Shown: piece after piece, positions 42,430 through 51,746 of the stretch | Position numbering within the stretch: position 1 is the stretch's first letter | How the letters are laid out: every line of letters begins with the position of its first letter | Assembly (NCBI GenBank): GCA_963845265.1 | Contig: CAWJRN010000003.1 | Span: 186,001 to 250,000 of the forward strand | DNA from: DYRB01 sp963845265 | GTDB taxonomy: Bacteria > Pseudomonadota > Gammaproteobacteria > Chromatiales > Chromatiaceae | DNA: 64,000 bases | Reading direction: 5' to 3' | Program-made: the position numbers and the translations under genes | Notes under the pieces: model-generated | What the model saw: the letters and a program-made list of their open reading frames with translations, nothing else | Told to the model about the DNA's origin: nothing | The model's database searches: none

Positions 42430-43176
42430 CTATCGCCCGGTGCCGTCTCGGTTCCGGATAAATTCGTCCAGCAAGGCCTGATCCGTCGCGCTCAGGTCCT
42501 GCCGTTGCAACAATTCTGGACGCCGCAGCCAGGTGCGTCCCAGGGCCTGTTGGCGTCGCCAGCGGGCAATGGCGGCGTGGTCCCCGCTCAACAGCACGGG
42601 GGGCACCGGCACGCCCTCGACCATCTCGGGTCTGGTGTAGTGAGGGCAGTCCAACAGGCCGTCCATGTACGAGTCCTCGCGGGCCGAGTCCTGGTGGCCC
42701 AGGGTGCCTGGCAGGAGCCGGATAACCGCATCCATGACCACCATAGCGGGCAACTCCCCGCCGCTCAGCACGTAGTCCCCGATGGACCACTCCTCGTCCA
42801 CCAATCGCTCCACCAGGCGCTCGTCGATTCCCTCGTAGCGCCCGGCGATCAGAATCCAACCCACCCCGGCGGCGATCTCACCCATGGCCGCCTGGTCCAG
42901 CGTCCGTCCCTGCGGAGACAGATAGGCGACCCGGCTCGTTGGTGCCGCGGCCTTGGCCGCATGGATGGCTGCGCTCAGGGGCGTAACCTTCATCACCATC
43001 CCAGGCCCGCCGCCGTAGGGCCGATCATCCACCGTGCGATGCACGTCGTGGGTGTAGTCCCGCGGGTTCCACAGGTGCAGGCTGGCGATGCCCCGCTCCA
43101 GTGCCCGCCCGGTGACCCCCTGAGCATCCAGGGCGCGAAAGGCCTCCGGGAAGAGGGTAACGACATCGAAGCGCAT
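42430..43176 (-). CDS. trmD: tRNA (guanine-N1)-methyltransferase TrmD
   Basis: A 248-residue SPOUT methyltransferase from the Met at 43176. Motifs are MRFDVVTLFPEAFRALDAQG, RPYGGGPGMVMKVTPL, LIAGRYEGIDERLVERLVDE and IGDYVLSGGELPAMVVMDAV, forming the SAM knot. It methylates G37 of tRNAs and prevents +1 frameshifting. The gene follows rimM after 35 nt; an in-frame start up to 43215 is possible. Confidence 0.97.
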   Translation of the reverse strand: MRFDVVTLFPEAFRALDAQGVTGRALERGIASLHLWNPRDYTHDVHRTVDDRPYGGGPGMVMKVTPLSAAIHAAKAAAPTSRVAYLSPQGRTLDQAAMGEIAAGVGWILIAGRYEGIDERLVERLVDEEWSIGDYVLSGGELPAMVVMDAVIRLLPGTLGHQDSAREDSYMDGLLDCPHYTRPEMVEGVPVPPVLLSGDHAAIARWRRQQALGRTWLRRPELLQRQDLSATDQALLDEFIRNRDGTGR

Positions 43177-43211
43177 GGCCTTAGAGCCTGAAGTCCCCGG
43201 TAAGGTCGGGG

Positions 43212-43733
43212 TCAAAAGTCTGGGTCCCAGTCCACCACGATTCGCCCTTGGGCGAAGTCCACATCCTTGACCACGTCACCCCAAACGAATGGGACCAGTC
43301 GCTCCCGCTCGCCCTTGACACAAATCACGTCGTTAGCACCAGTGGCGAAGAGGTGATCCACCCGCCCCAGGTTCACCCCCTGGATGGTCTCGCAGGCGAG
43401 CCCCTCCAGGTCGATCCAATAAAACTCGTCTGCCCGCGGAGGCGGGAGCCGGTCCCGCGTGACCGCGATCTCGGCGCCGACCAGGGGCGCCGCCTGATCG
43501 CGATCGTCACACCCGGCCAAGTGTGCCACAAGGCCTTTGCCGTGCCGCTTGCCCTCGACCAGTTCGTAGACCTTGCCACCCTTGCCGATGTGCCAGGGGC
43601 GGTAGTGCAGGATGTTGTCGATGGGGTCTGTCTCGGAGAAGACATGCACCCAACCGCGAACCCCAAAGACCCCAGCGATGCGGCCTAGGACGACCATGCT
43701 GGGCTCGGATTGGGTCGGGGCCTGGTCGCTCAT
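43212..43733 (-). CDS. rimM: 16S rRNA processing protein RimM
   Basis: A 173-residue protein with the N-terminal RimM domain (VVLGRIAGVFGVRGWVHVFS) and a PRC-barrel (EFYWIDLEGLACETIQGVNL, FATGANDVICVKGERERLVP). It assists 30S head maturation by binding S19. It follows rpsP after 119 nt, an unusually wide gap for this operon, and is directly followed by trmD. Confidence 0.96.
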   Translation of the reverse strand: MSDQAPTQSEPSMVVLGRIAGVFGVRGWVHVFSETDPIDNILHYRPWHIGKGGKVYELVEGKRHGKGLVAHLAGCDDRDQAAPLVGAEIAVTRDRLPPPRADEFYWIDLEGLACETIQGVNLGRVDHLFATGANDVICVKGERERLVPFVWGDVVKDVDFAQGRIVVDWDPDF

Positions 43734-43852
43734 GGTGTTCTACCGACCGGCACGGCCGGCACAACCCGGTCCGCCCAGGTTTCAGTCAGGGTTGTCCGCT
43801 TGGGATGCCAGGCTGAAAGCTCGCGGCGGTAACTGGGTATGGGTTGGGGCGA

Positions 43853-44104
43853 TCAGGCCGCCGGGCGCGGGGCGGTCGCAATGAGCTGGGCGACCCGCTC
43901 GGTCGGCTGTGCACCCAAGCCGATCCAGTGTTCGGCGCGTGCCAGATCCAACCGGAGCGCCTCCTCACCGCCAACGGCCGAGGGGTTGTAGAAACCGATG
44001 CGCTCGATGTAACGACCGTCGCGTTTGGCGCGAATGTCGGCCACGACGATCTGATAGAAGGGGCGCTTCTTGGCGCCGCCACGGGTCAAACGGATCTTCA
44101 CCAT
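43853..44104 (-). CDS. rpsP: 30S ribosomal protein S16
   Basis: An 83-residue protein starting MVKIRLTRGGAKKRPFYQIV with RDGRYIERIGFYNP and the end APRPAA. Length and motifs are those of S16. It follows ffh after 108 nt on the same strand. Confidence 0.98.
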   Translation of the reverse strand: MVKIRLTRGGAKKRPFYQIVVADIRAKRDGRYIERIGFYNPSAVGGEEALRLDLARAEHWIGLGAQPTERVAQLIATAPRPAA

Positions 44105-44212
44105 GTTGTTCTATACCTGGTCCGGGCGGATGCTGGGCGGCCGGGAATGGCCCAATCGCCCTTGAGGGAAACGCACAAATATACACGAAAGCGGAAGAAT
44201 TGGAAGCAGTTG

Positions 44213-45598
44213 CTAGCGCGGGAAGCCGGGCGGCAGGCCACCCATGCCGCCCATGCCACCGGGCATGCGTCCCTTGAGGCCGCGCAGCATCTTGGCCATG
44301 CCGCCGCCCTTCATCTTCTTCATGACCTTCTGCATCTGGGCGAATTGCTTGAGCATACGGTTGAGATCCTGCACCTCGGTGCCCGAACCGGTGGCGATGC
44401 GCCGCTTGCGCGCGCCCTTGATGATGTCCGGGAACTGCCGCTCCTTCTTCGTCATGGAGTCGATCATGGCGACCAGCTTCTTCATCTCCTTGTCGTTCAC
44501 CTGGTTCTTCACGTGGTCCGGGATCTGGCCCATGCCCGGCAGCTTGTCCATCAGCCCTGCCATGCCACCCATGTTGGCCATCTGCAAGATCTGCTCGCGA
44601 AAATCGGCGAGGTCGAAGCCGCCCTTCTTGAGCTTCTGCACCAGGCGCTGGGCCTGGTCCTGATCGACCTTGCGCTGTACCTCTTCCACCAGGGAGACCA
44701 CGTCGCCCATGTCGAGGATGCGCGAGGCAAGCCGCTCCGGGTAGAAGGGCTCCAGGGCCGTGGTCTTCTCACCGGAGCCGATGAATTTGATCGGTTTGCC
44801 GGTGATGTGGCGGATAGACAGGGCCGCGCCGCCGCGGGCGTCGCCGTCGGTCTTGGTCAGGACCACGCCGGTCAGCGGCAGGGCGTCGGCAAAGGCCTTG
44901 GCCGTGGTCGCCGCATCCTGGCCGGTCATGCTGTCCACCACGAACAGGGTCTCGACGGGGCTCACGGCCGTGTGCAGGGCGCGGATCTCCTCCATCATCG
45001 CCTGGTCGATATGCAGGCGCCCGGCGGTATCGACGATCAGCACGTCCTTATAGTGCTTCCGGGCCGAGTTGAGGGCGTCCCTGGCGATGGCCACCGGGTC
45101 CTGGTCGGCGCTGCTCGGGAACCACTCCGCATCGACCTCTCCGGCGAGGGTGCGTAACTGCTCGATGGCCGCCGGGCGGTAGACGTCGCAGCTCACCACC
45201 ATGACCTTCTTCTTGTGGCGCTCCGCCAACCAGCGCGCGAGCTTGGCGGCACTGGTCGTCTTGCCCGAGCCCTGCAGGCCCGCCATCAGCACCACCGCCG
45301 GGGGCTGGGCGGCCAGGTCCAGGGCCTCATTGGCCTGACCCATGACCCGGACCAACTCGTCGTGGACGATCTTGATCAGTACCTGCCCGGGGGTCAGGGA
45401 TTTGGTGACCTCCTCGCCAAGGGCCTTGGTACGGACCTGCTCGACGAACTCGCGCACCACCGGCAGGGCGACATCCGCCTCCAGCAGGGCCATGCGCACC
45501 TCTCGCAGGGTCTCCTGGATGTTCTCCTCGGTCAGGCGGCCCTGACCGCGCAGGTTGTTAAGGACCTTGGCGAAGCGCCCCTGCAAGTTCTCGAACAT
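44213..45598 (-). CDS. ffh: Signal recognition particle protein Ffh
   Basis: A 461-residue protein with NG and M domains. The N helical bundle begins MFENLQGRFAKVLNNLRGQG. GTPase motifs are GLQGSGKTTSAAKLA (P-loop), DVYRPAAIEQL, DTAGRLHID and TKTDGDARGGAAL. The Met-rich M domain ends with GGGMAKMLRGLKGRMPGGMG and a Gly-rich tail. With 4.5S RNA it targets membrane proteins. An AGTATA box on the minus strand near 45665 may be its -10, without a clear -35. Confidence 0.98.
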   Translation of the reverse strand: MFENLQGRFAKVLNNLRGQGRLTEENIQETLREVRMALLEADVALPVVREFVEQVRTKALGEEVTKSLTPGQVLIKIVHDELVRVMGQANEALDLAAQPPAVVLMAGLQGSGKTTSAAKLARWLAERHKKKVMVVSCDVYRPAAIEQLRTLAGEVDAEWFPSSADQDPVAIARDALNSARKHYKDVLIVDTAGRLHIDQAMMEEIRALHTAVSPVETLFVVDSMTGQDAATTAKAFADALPLTGVVLTKTDGDARGGAALSIRHITGKPIKFIGSGEKTTALEPFYPERLASRILDMGDVVSLVEEVQRKVDQDQAQRLVQKLKKGGFDLADFREQILQMANMGGMAGLMDKLPGMGQIPDHVKNQVNDKEMKKLVAMIDSMTKKERQFPDIIKGARKRRIATGSGTEVQDLNRMLKQFAQMQKVMKKMKGGGMAKMLRGLKGRMPGGMGGMGGLPPGFPR

Positions 45599-45894
45599 GC
45601 TTTCTCCCCGGTGCTGTCGGACGCCCGGCGGCGGTTCGGACCGCCTGGACGCAAAGCAGCGGAGTATAGGCGAAACTCGGTGGGGGAGGGATGGGGTCCG
45701 TCCAGCGGCGCCGGCGCCGGTGTTGCTCGGAGCGATGATCAGGTGGCCGCTCCACGACCCAATTCCGTTGCGCCTGACCGCTCACAGGGGTCCGCAAGGC
45801 GTTAGTGCACTGGGGGCGACGTCCACAGTTGCCGTCAGAATTGATTGGGATGCGACGTGCACGACTGAGCGGGTCTGTGTCATCATTTCCGGCC

Positions 45895-46716
45895 ATGAAA
45901 CATGTCCTAGTCGTCGCCATCGCGATCTTCCTGTACCTGGCCAGCACGGTTGCCATCGGGGTCAGGCTGTTCCGCGCCGGAAGCCCCTGGGTGCCACCGC
46001 GCCGGGCGGCCATCTGGCTAGGGTTTGGGGGGCTGGGGCTGCACACCTGGCTGGTCTACGAGAGCATCTTCAACCAAACGGGGCTCAACCTGGGCTTTTT
46101 CAATGCCCTGGCCCTGACCTCCTGGACCATCGTCACCCTGTTGTTACTGTCCAGTCTGACCAAGCCTGTGGAGAATCTGGGCCTCTTCCTTCTGCCGGTA
46201 GCAGTTCTGACCCTGTACCTGGATGCGCGTTATCCCAGTGCCAGCTTTATGCCCCAGGCTGCCGGCTGGAACCTCAAGATCCACGTCCTGCTCTCCATGC
46301 TGGCGTACAGCCTGCTGACGCTCGCCAGTGTCCAGTCCATCCTGTTGGCGATCCAGGACGGACATCTGCGCAGCCGTCACCCAGGTGGCTTCATCCGGGC
46401 CCTGCCCCCGTTGCAGACCATGGAAAGTTTGCTGTTCGAGATGATCGCCGCCGGCTTCGTGCTCCTGACCCTTGCCTTGGCCAGCGGTTTTGCCTTTTTA
46501 GAGAACATGTTCGCCCAGCACCTGGTGCACAAGACCGTGCTCTCGACCCTGGCGTGGGTCGTCTTCGGCGCCCTGCTGATCGGCCGCCATCGTTACGGCT
46601 GGCGCGGGCGTACCGCGATCATCTGGACCCTGACCGGCTTTGTGATGCTGATCCTCGCCTACTTCGGCAGCAAGGCCGTGCTGGAGCTGATCCTGCAGCG
46701 CCCGCCGGCCTACTGA
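45895..46716 (+). CDS. ypjD: YpjD/CcsA-like cytochrome assembly membrane protein
   Basis: A 273-residue integral membrane protein with about eight helices. The core NLKIHVLLSMLAYSLLTLAS and HKTVLSTLAWVVFGALLIGR contains the conserved His residues of the CcsA/HemX fold. The gene stands divergent to ffh, the position that YpjD holds in many gammaproteobacteria. It is related to haem-handling cytochrome c assembly proteins, but a role in haem transport has not been proved for YpjD. The start at 45895 follows directly on the first hydrophobic helix. Confidence 0.9.
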   Translation: MKHVLVVAIAIFLYLASTVAIGVRLFRAGSPWVPPRRAAIWLGFGGLGLHTWLVYESIFNQTGLNLGFFNALALTSWTIVTLLLLSSLTKPVENLGLFLLPVAVLTLYLDARYPSASFMPQAAGWNLKIHVLLSMLAYSLLTLASVQSILLAIQDGHLRSRHPGGFIRALPPLQTMESLLFEMIAAGFVLLTLALASGFAFLENMFAQHLVHKTVLSTLAWVVFGALLIGRHRYGWRGRTAIIWTLTGFVMLILAYFGSKAVLELILQRPPAY

Positions 46717-46721
46717 GCAGC

Positions 46722-46749
46722 TTGCCAGCCGCCAGCGCGGTGCTACAAT
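46722..46749 (+). promoter_or_regulatory. tRNA-Ala promoter with GC-rich discriminator
   Basis: TTGCCA and TACAAT are spaced by 16 bases and followed by GCCGGCCCGG, a GC-rich discriminator typical of stringently controlled stable-RNA promoters. Confidence 0.6.
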
Positions 46750-46799
46750 GCCGGCCCGGGTCGGTATCAGTCGGAGCGATCCGGTAGTCAAATATTTTC

Positions 46800-46875
<76 letters not shown>

Positions 46876-48158
46876 TATTGGGAGTGCAACTAATTGATTA
46901 TTGGTTGTTACGTAAACTAAATTCATTAGCAGTCCCCAGACTGTTCCCCAAAGCTGCCCCGGACGCGTCTGCCGAGCGTGCGTCGGTACCGCGGCCGTGG
47001 CACAAAAAACCACGCACGCAGCGGGGATAGAGGGGCGAGTATTTGCTCGCGCACAGTAAAGTTTTCCGCAAAGTTTGCCCGATCTCCTTCCTTTTGTTTA
47101 AAATCAACGAGTTACTTCTTCCTGACCCATCCGACATCCTTCCGGTGGACACACGAAACCTGCACGCGCCGGGATCGTTTAGTGCGCCACGGGCCAGGTC
47201 GACCCCGCCTCGGCGCCGGGCCAAATACCGTCTTCGGTGGCATTCGCCGCCTAGCTCCCCCAGAAACTCCCGCACGCCGCCCCGGGTGGCAGGGCCAACC
47301 TTATACAGCGTCCGGCACCGCCATGCCGGCCTCAAGGCGCCGGGCATCATCAAGGCGCTGCCCAGGCTCGGTGCGATCGCGGTCAGGCGCGTGTTCGGCG
47401 GCCTCGATCAGCTCGGCGCTAGGGGGGGTGGCGCGACCATCTCCCTTCAGACAGCGGTCTCCGATGTGGGGTAGTCGACGGCTACCCCATCCAAGGCGGA
47501 CAGCCGGGCGCCAAGCCGTCACGGGTGTGTGGGTATTCCGGCGACATACCCATCCCGGGAGAGGGGCACGTCAGTACCGTGCCCCTCAGACAGTCGGCGG
47601 CTTCGGTCGGCCATCCATCGCCATCGATGCCTCACGTCTACACTTCCGAGGCATGCAATGCCGCGCCGCGCCTAGCCGCACTGTCGCAGCCTCCGGGCCT
47701 CCGGAGCACCCCCTGGGCCCCAAAGCGCCTAGCGGCCTTAACCGCGTTGATGCACTCACAGATCCGCAAGACAGCAGATGGCCAAGCATGAAAGCTGTGT
47801 TGCCAGTCTCGTTGCGCCCCGTCGCAATGTGCCAATCTCTTGGGGAAGTTCAAGAACGTAAACCCGGACTGAAATCCTGGTTCATCAGGATCGTCCCTCA
47901 GCCTCAGATGGGCTAGTCATTTCTTGCCGCGGCCCTAAGCCGGTTTATGAAACATCCGGGCTAAAAACACGTTGACCGGAAAAATCATCTACCAGCAACT
48001 CTCAGAACCCCGAAACTTCAGCAGAGTATCGGGCCCAGAAAAATGGCCAAAATCGAGGCCAACATCCTCTGGCTCCATCACCAAGCCTGGCTTTCGGTCT
48101 TGGTCGGAGTCATGATCAAGGCCGATTCATTCAATGGCTTATCATATGGAGATTTAGG
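46876..48158. other. 1.28-kb gene-free interval, stem-loop rich
   Basis: No credible protein gene lies between the tRNA and the metalloprotease. Reading frames in it are short, overlap on both strands and lack ribosome sites. The first 250 bases are AT-richer than the surroundings. A cluster of hairpins occupies about 47466-47654 and is annotated separately. The last 150 bases, before the protease start, are again AT-rich and end in a TATGGAGATTTAGG ribosome-binding region. Confidence 0.5.
47466..47654. ncRNA. Array of stem-loops, possible structured RNA
   Basis: Four perfect inverted repeats follow each other. They are TGGGGTAG with 7-nt loop (47467-47489), TGGGTAT with 9-nt loop (47530-47552), GAGGGGCACG with 7-nt loop (47561-47587) and ATGCCTC with 14-nt loop (47627-47654). 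The first two share flanks (a G before, TCC after). A GACAG(C/T)CGG-like motif recurs at about 47450, 47500 and 47588. No protein is encoded. A structured RNA, recombination sites or protein-binding sites are all possible. Confidence 0.35.
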
Positions 48159-50942
48159 ATGAAGATGCCTATAAATCCGAGTCCATGGTTAACGTGGCAA
48201 CGTATTTTCCTCGGATTATCGTTTCTAATCCTCTTATCCGGTTTAGCGAAGGCGGAGGAGGAATCGAGCCAACCTGTCGAGATCGCGAATCATGGCCTCG
48301 ACTTGAACTATATGGCTAGCGAGGCAGGTGTCGCCTGGATAATCCAAGGCGTGGAAATCGACGGCATGGGGCTAGCCGATCTGGACGTTGCACAGGTCGA
48401 GGTCTTCGCACCGGATGCGTCGATCATTATCGACGACGGTCTGCCGACATACAGCGTGCAAGACCCGCCCAACACCCGCTTCCTGCGCGGAGAAATAGTG
48501 GGAATACCGGGCTCCGTCGTCGCCCTCATGCAAACCGACGAAGGCATGATCAGTGGCTTGATGACCGATGGTGACGTCACATGGAGGGTCTATCGCAGTT
48601 CGCTGACAACGCCCCTGGAGACCGCGCCGATCGACAGCGACGCGGCCACCATGAAAAAACCCTTCGCCTGCGGCAACGAGCAACTGCCTGATCCTTCCCT
48701 TTGGCAGAAGGCCCCCGTGGATGCGATGGATCCGCCACCGAGCGCGGAACTGCCGGCAGGGCAGCTCTACCAAGCCACGGTTGCCATCGAAACGGATTAC
48801 GAATTTTTCGCCCTCTTCGGGAATACCGCGGCGGCGACGAATTACATCGGCAATCTTTACAACTACATCAGCGGCATTTACGAAACCGAAATCCAAACGC
48901 GCTTCCTGGTAGGTTCTGTCTTTTTGTGGACGACCACGGCGGACCCCTGGGTCGAAACGAGCGGCACTTCATGCCGTCTCTATGAGTTTGGCCGCTACTG
49001 GCGCGACAACCGCGCCGCCGTGCCCCGCACCCTTGCGCACTTCCTGAGCGGCGCGCCACTCGGCGGAGGAGTAGCCTGGCTCGATCAACTTTGCGCGCCT
49101 GCAAACAGCGTCTCCGACGCCACCGGCTGCACCACCATCGGTAGCGATTTAGTTTATGGCGGATTCGGCGTTAGCGCGAACCTTTCCGGGAGCATCAGTA
49201 CCGCCGCCGGACCCGCTTGGGATGCGGTCGTCGTCGCGCATGAAATGGGACACAACTTCAGTTCGCCGCATACCCATTGCTACAATAACGTCGGAGGCAA
49301 TGCCTCTCCGGTGGATGCATGTTGGAGCGCGGAATCAGGGTGTTGGTCTGGCGCGACCAGTCTGCCAGGCGTTGACTCGCTGACCGGTGGTACGGCGTCC
49401 AGCAGAAATGGCACGTTGATGAGTTACTGCCATCAGCAGACAGGCGGCATCGCCAACATCGCGGGATCCTTCGGTCTGGGTCATCCTTACGGCATCGTTG
49501 CCCAACGCGTTCCCGATAAGATGTTGAATCGGATTGCGGCAGTGGCTTCATCGAATCCCTCCTGCATTCCCGTCATCGCTCTAAACAGCTACACCGTCAC
49601 CGCCACCGCCGGTCCGAACGGTGCCATCAGCCCGCCCTCCCGCACCGTGGCCGACGGCGCCACAACCACCTTCACCGTGACTCCGGACGCCGGCTACAGC
49701 GCCAGCGCCAGCGGTTGCGGCGGCAGCCTGTCAGGGGCGAACTACACCACCGGCCCGATCACGGCGAACTGCACGGTCAGCGCTACCTTCTCGCTAATTC
49801 CAACCCTGCCCCTGGGCGAGGCGCTGGATAATACGAGCTTGGCCTGGACTACCGGCGGCAACGCCAGCTGGTACGGCCAGACCGCGATTTCCCACGATGG
49901 CGCGGATGCGGCCCAGAGCGGTGATATCGCCGACAGTCAAAACTCTTGGATGCAGACAGCGCTGACCGGGCCAGGCACACTGTCCTTTTATTGGAGTGTC
50001 TCGTCGGAAGCCAATTCTGATTTCCTGAGATTTTATATCGATGACGCGGAACAGTCCGGGAGTATCAGCGGAGCGGTCGATTGGCAGCAGCAAAGCAGAG
50101 ACATCCCGTCCGGAACCCACACCGTCAAATGGGCCTACACCAAAGACGGCTCCTTATCCAGCAGCTCCGATGCCGCCTGGGTGGACCAAGTTGTCTACGC
50201 GCCGAACAGCTCAACCTCCACAGCCATAGGCATCTATCGACCCAGTACGCATCGCTTCTACCTCGACGTCGATGGCAGCGGCACCTGGAACGGCGGCGAC
50301 GCCTCCTACTCGTTCGGCAGTACCGGCGATGTACCGATCATCGGCGACTGGAACGGCGACGGCACGGACGAGATCGGCGTCTATCGACCCAGTAGGCATC
50401 GCTTCTACCTCGACGTCGATGGCAGCGGCACCTGGAACGGCGGCGACGCCTCCTACTCGTTCGGCAGTACTGGCGATGTACCGATCATCGGCGACTGGAA
50501 CGGCGACGGCACGGACGAGATCGGCGTCTATCGACCCAGTAGGAATCGCTTCTACCTCGACGTCGATGGCAGCGGCACCTGGAACGGCGGCGACGCCTCC
50601 TACTCGTTCGGCAGTACCGGCGATGTACCGATCATCGGCGACTGGAACGGCGACGGCACGGACGAGATCGGCGTCTATCGACCCAGTAGGAATCGCTTCT
50701 ACCTCGACGTCGATGGCAGCGGCACCTGGAACGGCGGCGACGCCTCCTACTCGTTCGGCAGTACCGGCGATATACCGATCATCGGCGACTGGAACGGCGA
50801 CGGCACGGACGAGATTGGCATCTATCGACCCAGTACGCATCGCTTCTACCTCGACGTCGATGGCAGCGGCACCTGGACCGGCGGCGACGCTTCCTACTCG
50901 TTCGGCATTACCGGCGATGTGCCGATCGTCGGTGCCTGGTAA
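48159..50942 (+). CDS. Secreted metzincin metalloprotease with Ca-loop repeats
   Basis: A 927-residue exported protein. A signal peptide (IFLGLSFLILLSGLAKA) leads to a prodomain-like region to about 210, then an M12B/reprolysin-like catalytic domain with the zinc site AHEMGHNFSSPHTHC (about 360-374) and a Met-turn MSYC (about 420). Next come a Bacterial_repeat (InlB B-type) segment (TVTATAGPNGAISPPSRTVA), a jelly-roll-like region (LSFYWSVSSEANSDFLRFYI), and five copies of a 49-residue repeat with DVDGSGT and DWNGDGTDE, likely calcium loops of the FG-GAP/VCBS kind. It probably acts outside the cell in adhesion or proteolysis. Its AT-richer start and mobile surroundings suggest transfer. Confidence 0.8.
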   Translation: MKMPINPSPWLTWQRIFLGLSFLILLSGLAKAEEESSQPVEIANHGLDLNYMASEAGVAWIIQGVEIDGMGLADLDVAQVEVFAPDASIIIDDGLPTYSVQDPPNTRFLRGEIVGIPGSVVALMQTDEGMISGLMTDGDVTWRVYRSSLTTPLETAPIDSDAATMKKPFACGNEQLPDPSLWQKAPVDAMDPPPSAELPAGQLYQATVAIETDYEFFALFGNTAAATNYIGNLYNYISGIYETEIQTRFLVGSVFLWTTTADPWVETSGTSCRLYEFGRYWRDNRAAVPRTLAHFLSGAPLGGGVAWLDQLCAPANSVSDATGCTTIGSDLVYGGFGVSANLSGSISTAAGPAWDAVVVAHEMGHNFSSPHTHCYNNVGGNASPVDACWSAESGCWSGATSLPGVDSLTGGTASSRNGTLMSYCHQQTGGIANIAGSFGLGHPYGIVAQRVPDKMLNRIAAVASSNPSCIPVIALNSYTVTATAGPNGAISPPSRTVADGATTTFTVTPDAGYSASASGCGGSLSGANYTTGPITANCTVSATFSLIPTLPLGEALDNTSLAWTTGGNASWYGQTAISHDGADAAQSGDIADSQNSWMQTALTGPGTLSFYWSVSSEANSDFLRFYIDDAEQSGSISGAVDWQQQSRDIPSGTHTVKWAYTKDGSLSSSSDAAWVDQVVYAPNSSTSTAIGIYRPSTHRFYLDVDGSGTWNGGDASYSFGSTGDVPIIGDWNGDGTDEIGVYRPSRHRFYLDVDGSGTWNGGDASYSFGSTGDVPIIGDWNGDGTDEIGVYRPSRNRFYLDVDGSGTWNGGDASYSFGSTGDVPIIGDWNGDGTDEIGVYRPSRNRFYLDVDGSGTWNGGDASYSFGSTGDIPIIGDWNGDGTDEIGIYRPSTHRFYLDVDGSGTWTGGDASYSFGITGDVPIVGAW
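50226..50942 (+). repeat. Five tandem 147-bp repeats within the protease gene
   Basis: Units begin at 50226, 50373, 50520, 50667 and 50814 (the last incomplete). They differ at only a few bases per unit, mostly around the RPS(T/R)(H/N)R codons and single third positions. The period is exactly 49 codons, so copy-number change keeps the frame. Confidence 0.95.
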
Positions 50943-50985
50943 CGCCTTATCCTGCGTGTGAGAAGGATGAGAATAGGAGATTCAA

Positions 50986-51022
50986 CTGCCTGCCAGAGAG
51001 TATCCGGCTTTCTGGCAGGCAG
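50986..51022 (+). terminator. Hairpin after the metalloprotease gene
   Basis: CTGCCTGCCAGA pairs perfectly with TCTGGCAGGCAG around 13 bases, 44 nt after the stop. No T-run follows, so it may be a rho-dependent end or a 3' stabiliser. Confidence 0.5.
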
Positions 51023-51051
51023 GATCAACAAGCAGGGCCAGCGCGTATAAA

Positions 51052-51636
51052 TCAGTCATCCGAAGATGACCTTAGCGTGGTAGTCATCATTCCCAGCTGC
51101 CTTGCGGCGCTTCTGCACCCATAGTTGACACAGGCGAAGCTACCCGTGGTCGCGGTGGCGAAGAGCGCCTTGACCTCCTCGTGCATCGCACTCTTATTGC
51201 CCTTGAGCCCGAGGACGTAGTCGCCGCCCTGATCGACGATCTGCGCGGCGATCTTGGTCTGACAGCCCATCGCATCGATGGTCACGATGCAGCCTTTGAG
51301 CTCCAGCAGTTCCAGAAGCTTGGGAATGGCCGAGATCTCCTTGGATTTCTCCTCGGTGGCTTCTTGTCCCAGCACCAGACGGTTGCGGCTACCCCAGGCG
51401 CTGACCATGTGCAGCGCATGCTTACCGCGGCGCCGATCACGCAAGCCGCGCGCCGTCTTGCCGTCGACCGCAACGACCTCGCCGTCGGTGACTTGTGCCA
51501 CCGTGCGCGTCCAACTGCAAAAACACGCCTGTAACGTCTTCGGGTTCAGCCGCGAGATCACCGCGGCAATGCGATCATGCGGGGGCACGCCGTTGGCGAA
51601 CGGCGCAAACTTGCGCAGCCAATCCAGTTTCGCCTA
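51052..51636 (-). pseudogene. ISAs1-family transposase remnant
   Basis: The frame starts after a TAG with LDWLRKFAPFANGVPPHDRI and goes on through GEVVAVDGKTARG, HMVSAWGSRNRLVLGQEATE, ISAIPKLLELLELKGCIVTI and DAMGCQTKIAAQIVDQGGDY. These are hallmark blocks of ISAs1 transposases, with the DDE acids in AVDGKT and TIDAMG. About 90 N-terminal residues are missing, and after LFATATTGSFACV the C-terminus, with the catalytic Glu, is scrambled and truncated. It is inactive. Confidence 0.85.
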
Positions 51637-51746
51637 GCCGAATTCTTCCATTCCCTCCAGAGACGATTACCCTAAAAAGAGCAGTACGAGCCCGTCGCGG
51701 ACCGTTTCCAGCCCGTGCCCGGGTGCCCGCGGCGGCGAAATTTCGG

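Noticed and set aside
43844..45157. A 437-codon plus-strand frame
   Set aside because: Antisense to rpsP and ffh, whose identity is certain.
46898..47353. A 151-codon minus-strand frame behind the tRNA, considered as an integrase tail
   Set aside because: No tyrosine-recombinase motif is readable; composition is not coding-like.
50211..50840. A 209-codon open frame antisense to the protease repeats
   Set aside because: It exists only because the 147-bp repeat is free of stops on the minus strand; the translation is repetitive, low in complexity and has no start context.
50226..50942. Direct repeats that might be taken for a CRISPR array
   Set aside because: Units are contiguous, 147 bp long, in frame and without spacers; they encode protein repeats.
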